Positions 19,297 through 21,187 of a DNA stretch of 21,187 nt are shown here, piece by piece. The notes under the pieces were generated by a model. It was given only the letters and a program-made list of their open reading frames with translations, ran no database searches and was not told the origin of the DNA. Source of the DNA: Haplomitrium mnioides (lineage: Eukaryota > Marchantiophyta > Haplomitriopsida > Calobryales); assembly GCA_049999725.1 (NCBI GenBank), contig JBNGIS010032771.1, positions 1-21,187 on the forward strand, written 5' to 3'. The stretch's first letter is position 1, and the number at the start of each line of letters is the position of its first letter. The position numbers and the translations under genes were made by a program.

Positions 19297-19713
19297 TAGG
19301 AGTTCTGAGTTAGTAGAAAAAGAAACAAGTGAAAAAAGGTTTTTAAAATTTACCTTGCCATCTTCCTTTGCCGCTTGAAGATTCTTAACAAAAATGTCTC
19401 TCTCCTTAAACTCGGAAAAAGCAAATCGTTTGCGATTTGCACAATAAAGGGTAATTGCATCATGTGAGTGCACAAGCAGCCCAATGTTGGATTTCTTGCC
19501 TTCATAGATCATTGTGATTTGAACTAGAAGACCCAAATTGAGTTTCTCACCTTCACCAGCAAAAAAGTAAAGATGTTGATCGGGGTCTTTCAAGGAGGAG
19601 TAATTAGCAAGCCAATTCCACTCCAGTTTTTCAGGCTCTAGATCTTTGATGACATCCAAATACCTGTAAGGTTTTGGTTGAGCAGGTCTAGAAACATTTC
19701 CTTGAGATGCCAT

Positions 19714-20171
19714 TTTCAAGATGGTAGAAAGAAGTACAATTAGAGGTGAAAATCTAATGAACAAAAGCAAGCAAAACTCAAAAGGCTAGAAAGGGCAAAA
19801 TAGCAAGTAAATGAAAAAAAATGATGACAAGAAAACAAAAGCCAGATGGTGTACTTGTGGCAATGGAAAGAAACTTTCCACTGACGCTCTTTTTATAGCT
19901 AAATTTCAAAAAATGCCTTTTCCCACCAAAAATTGATTTGCGAAGCTCTTGACACGTAGGCTCGCATAGTGCCAAAGAAAAAGTAAGTATATAAAGCATC
20001 GCTCATTTTCATCTTTCCAAATTTTTTTTTCATTTTCTTCACAAAAAGTTCCCAATTTTGCCGTTTTGCAAAAATTTCTTGAAAAACACATTTTTTAGGT
20101 GGGCAGTAAGAAGTTCATAATATTTGTTAAAATAGTTTCTTGAAGTACTTGATTTTTAGTGAGCCTTTTCA
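19714..20171. promoter_or_regulatory. Divergent A'/B' promoter, right copy
   Basis: TATAAAAA on the minus strand at 19897-19890 serves B', and TATATAAA on the plus strand at 19988-19995 serves A'. The boxes are about 91 bp apart with ACACGTA at 19952-19958 between them. The GAGCGTCAGTGGAAAG stretch beside the B TATA box is shared with the left copy. The leader towards A' (19996-20171) is also strongly alike in both copies. Confidence 0.6.
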
Positions 20172-21187
20172 ATAGATGGAGTTTTTAAATGCAAGAAGAG
20201 GTTACAATTCCAAGATTCATCTTCACAAAAAAGGTTACTTTTGACATGCATGTTGAGATTTGTTCAACCAACAATTGTTTGGAGGTAAGCGATGGAGTAC
20301 CAAAAGCGTTAAGTGTGATGGTAAGTATGTTGGAGAAAAAGATGGCTTCTATTGAATCAGATAGCTCTGCCCAAAAAGATTGAGAAGGTGAACTCCATGC
20401 GCGCATAGGATCAGGGACTCAACCCTATGCGTGCATAGGGTTAAGGAGTGAATCCAATGCACGCATAGGATTAATGAGTGAACAACTTGCATGCAAAGGA
20501 TCAAAGAGGGAACCTAGTGCTCGTAGAGAATTAAGGAAACAAACTTCATCCAGCACAAGATCTTTGTTGCCTTTCAAGCGGTCAAAGTTGAATCTTTCTT
20601 TTGAGTATTCCAGCATAACAACAAAAATAGGTTCAATACAGAAATTCCAAATGGTTGTAGACCTTTCATTGTCTTCATCTGACAGAGACCTCAATATTCA
20701 TGATGAAAGTGTGTTTGTTCAAAACAAAAAAAGCATACAATCTATGGACAATTTTAATTTTAGAGATGAGCTTATGTCCTTGACGGCACCACTCAAACAA
20801 CGAGTAATTTTGTTTCAAGTTGCACCTTGCAAAGAGATTGGGACATCTAAGACAAACTGAATTCTTTTGGAGGAGTCTTCAGTTGATAGTTTAGGAAATG
20901 ATTCTAGCAAAGATCTCAATTAATCAACATTTCTTTGGAGTTATCGCCAAGGGCACCGATTTTATTATAGAAAAACATTTCCTTCTAATCAAGATATTGA
21001 TAAAGATTTTTTTTTAGAATGGTGCAGTTCTTCGAATCCCCAAGAAGAACCTCATCTCTCAAAAATATTTTGCGACTGAACAAACAATGTTTACGATGAT
21101 GTTCAAGATCTTCATAATGAATTATCTTCTATTGTTGGATTCGCTTACGGATTGAGTCATCCAACAAAACGTAAGAATTCTTTGTTT
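20172..21187 (+). pseudogene. Gene A', right copy, broken and running off the window
   Basis: The start equivalent to the left ATG is ATA here (20172-20174), and a one-base deletion near 20234 shifts the frame. From about 20235 one plus-strand frame continues to the window end with stops TGA 20381-20383, TGA 20858-20860, a TAA near 20920 and a TGA near 21078. Shared landmarks with the left copy: LEVSDGVPKA, the five 10-residue repeats, SSSTRSLLPFKRSKLNLSFEYS, IQKFQMVVD and NFRDELMS. The new sequence beyond the left copy's truncation includes DVQDLHNELSSIVGFAYG and KRKNSLF, so the full protein is longer than seen here. Function unknown. Confidence 0.6.
20393..20542 (+). repeat. 30-bp palindrome-core array in gene A' (right)
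   Basis: Five exact 30-bp units at 20393, 20423, 20453, 20483 and 20513. Cores are CCATGCGCGCATAGG, CCCTATGCGTGCATAGGG (perfect arms), CCAATGCACGCATAGG, CTTGCATGCAAAGG and a decayed last unit. Each encodes 10 residues in frame, with the recurring pattern x-x-A-R-I-G-x-x-S-E. Confidence 0.93.

Larger units (their letters stand above)
17689..19713 (-). pseudogene. Gene B', right copy: NLS-like linker and ParB/sulfiredoxin-like segment, broken
   Basis: The ATG at 19713 opens MASQGNVSRP. Exon 1 (19713-19354) is exactly 120 intact codons. The intron (19353-19129) runs GTAAAT...CTCAG, and exon 2 resumes in phase with FLADFVDGYKDAK. Compared with the left copy a deletion of about 22 bp near 18990 and further small indels break the frame. 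A Lys-rich NLS-like part and a Ser/Pro linker follow. From about 18660 to 18180 a well-preserved frame reads KDYAIQRCRVCEE, RINEDFVEFLTQRM, LLIVVIDPKCG, YKIAEGNHNAIARQLL, CYVYVGLAPIEARIF and EMTSIQKVEYWHQRFVESG, with TAG stops in between. Homology-free sequence continues to a donor-like TTTTG/GTAAGT at 17689. The family is unknown to me. Confidence 0.6.
18395..21075 (-). repeat. Right arm of large inverted repeat (A/B unit, copy 2)
   Basis: Reverse-complement counterpart of 1128-3812. Homology begins at the base equivalent to 3812 (18395) and ends around 21075, where the left copy runs into the satellite. Gene B' continues beyond the inner end and gene A' beyond the outer end, so this copy is the more complete. 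The arms are separated by 14.6 kb of nested retroelements. Confidence 0.9.

Noticed and set aside
1128-21075. Terminal inverted repeats of one 20-kb DNA transposon
   Set aside because: The right copy extends beyond both arm ends, and the left arm ends at unrelated satellite and gag sequence, so the arms are two truncated or longer members of one repeat, not matched termini.

Overview
The window looks like repeat-rich nuclear DNA from a land plant with a large genome. It has Ty3/gypsy pol domains with plant Tat-like motifs, a tRNA-Asp primer-binding site, several tandem arrays and no intact gene. I cannot name the species. A gymnosperm or other non-grass vascular plant is a guess from the flavour of the retroelement proteins. 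Every coding unit I can follow is broken by stops or frameshifts, so this is a graveyard of nested elements rather than an active locus.

Layout, left to right. (1) About 1-1128: a 60-bp satellite that runs off the left edge. (2) About 1128-3812: the left copy of a divergent two-gene unit. Gene A is on the minus strand and gene B on the plus strand, around a compact promoter with two TATA boxes. (3) 3813-9269: a degenerate Ty3/gypsy gag-pol on the plus strand, entered inside gag with no 5' LTR visible. (4) 9270 to about 12000: a noncoding tail with 48-bp and 20-bp arrays and larger direct duplications, as known from the 3' regions of Tat-lineage elements. (5) 13287-14251, minus orientation: a tRNA-Asp PBS, a probable 919-bp LTR (TG...CA) and a polypurine tract. 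(6) 14268-17270, minus: a decayed gene with an acidic middle and a long coiled coil. (7) 17405-21187: a second, longer copy of the A/B unit in inverted orientation (B' minus, A' plus), running off the right edge.

The most unusual part is the A/B unit. The shared segments of the two copies are almost equal in length (2,685 and 2,681 bp) and look about 80-88% identical by eye. Gene A carries five exact 30-bp (10-codon) repeats, most with a palindromic core of the type CATGCGCGCATG. Introns of gene B carry 24-bp repeats with the same type of core. Gene B has a basic, NLS-like linker and, in the right copy, a segment that resembles a ParB/sulfiredoxin-like fold. I recognise no described transposon family with this layout.

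Nonsense codons in the retroelement are mostly TAG (17 of the 24 I counted), many at expected Gln positions. This fits C-to-T decay at methylated CAG sites.
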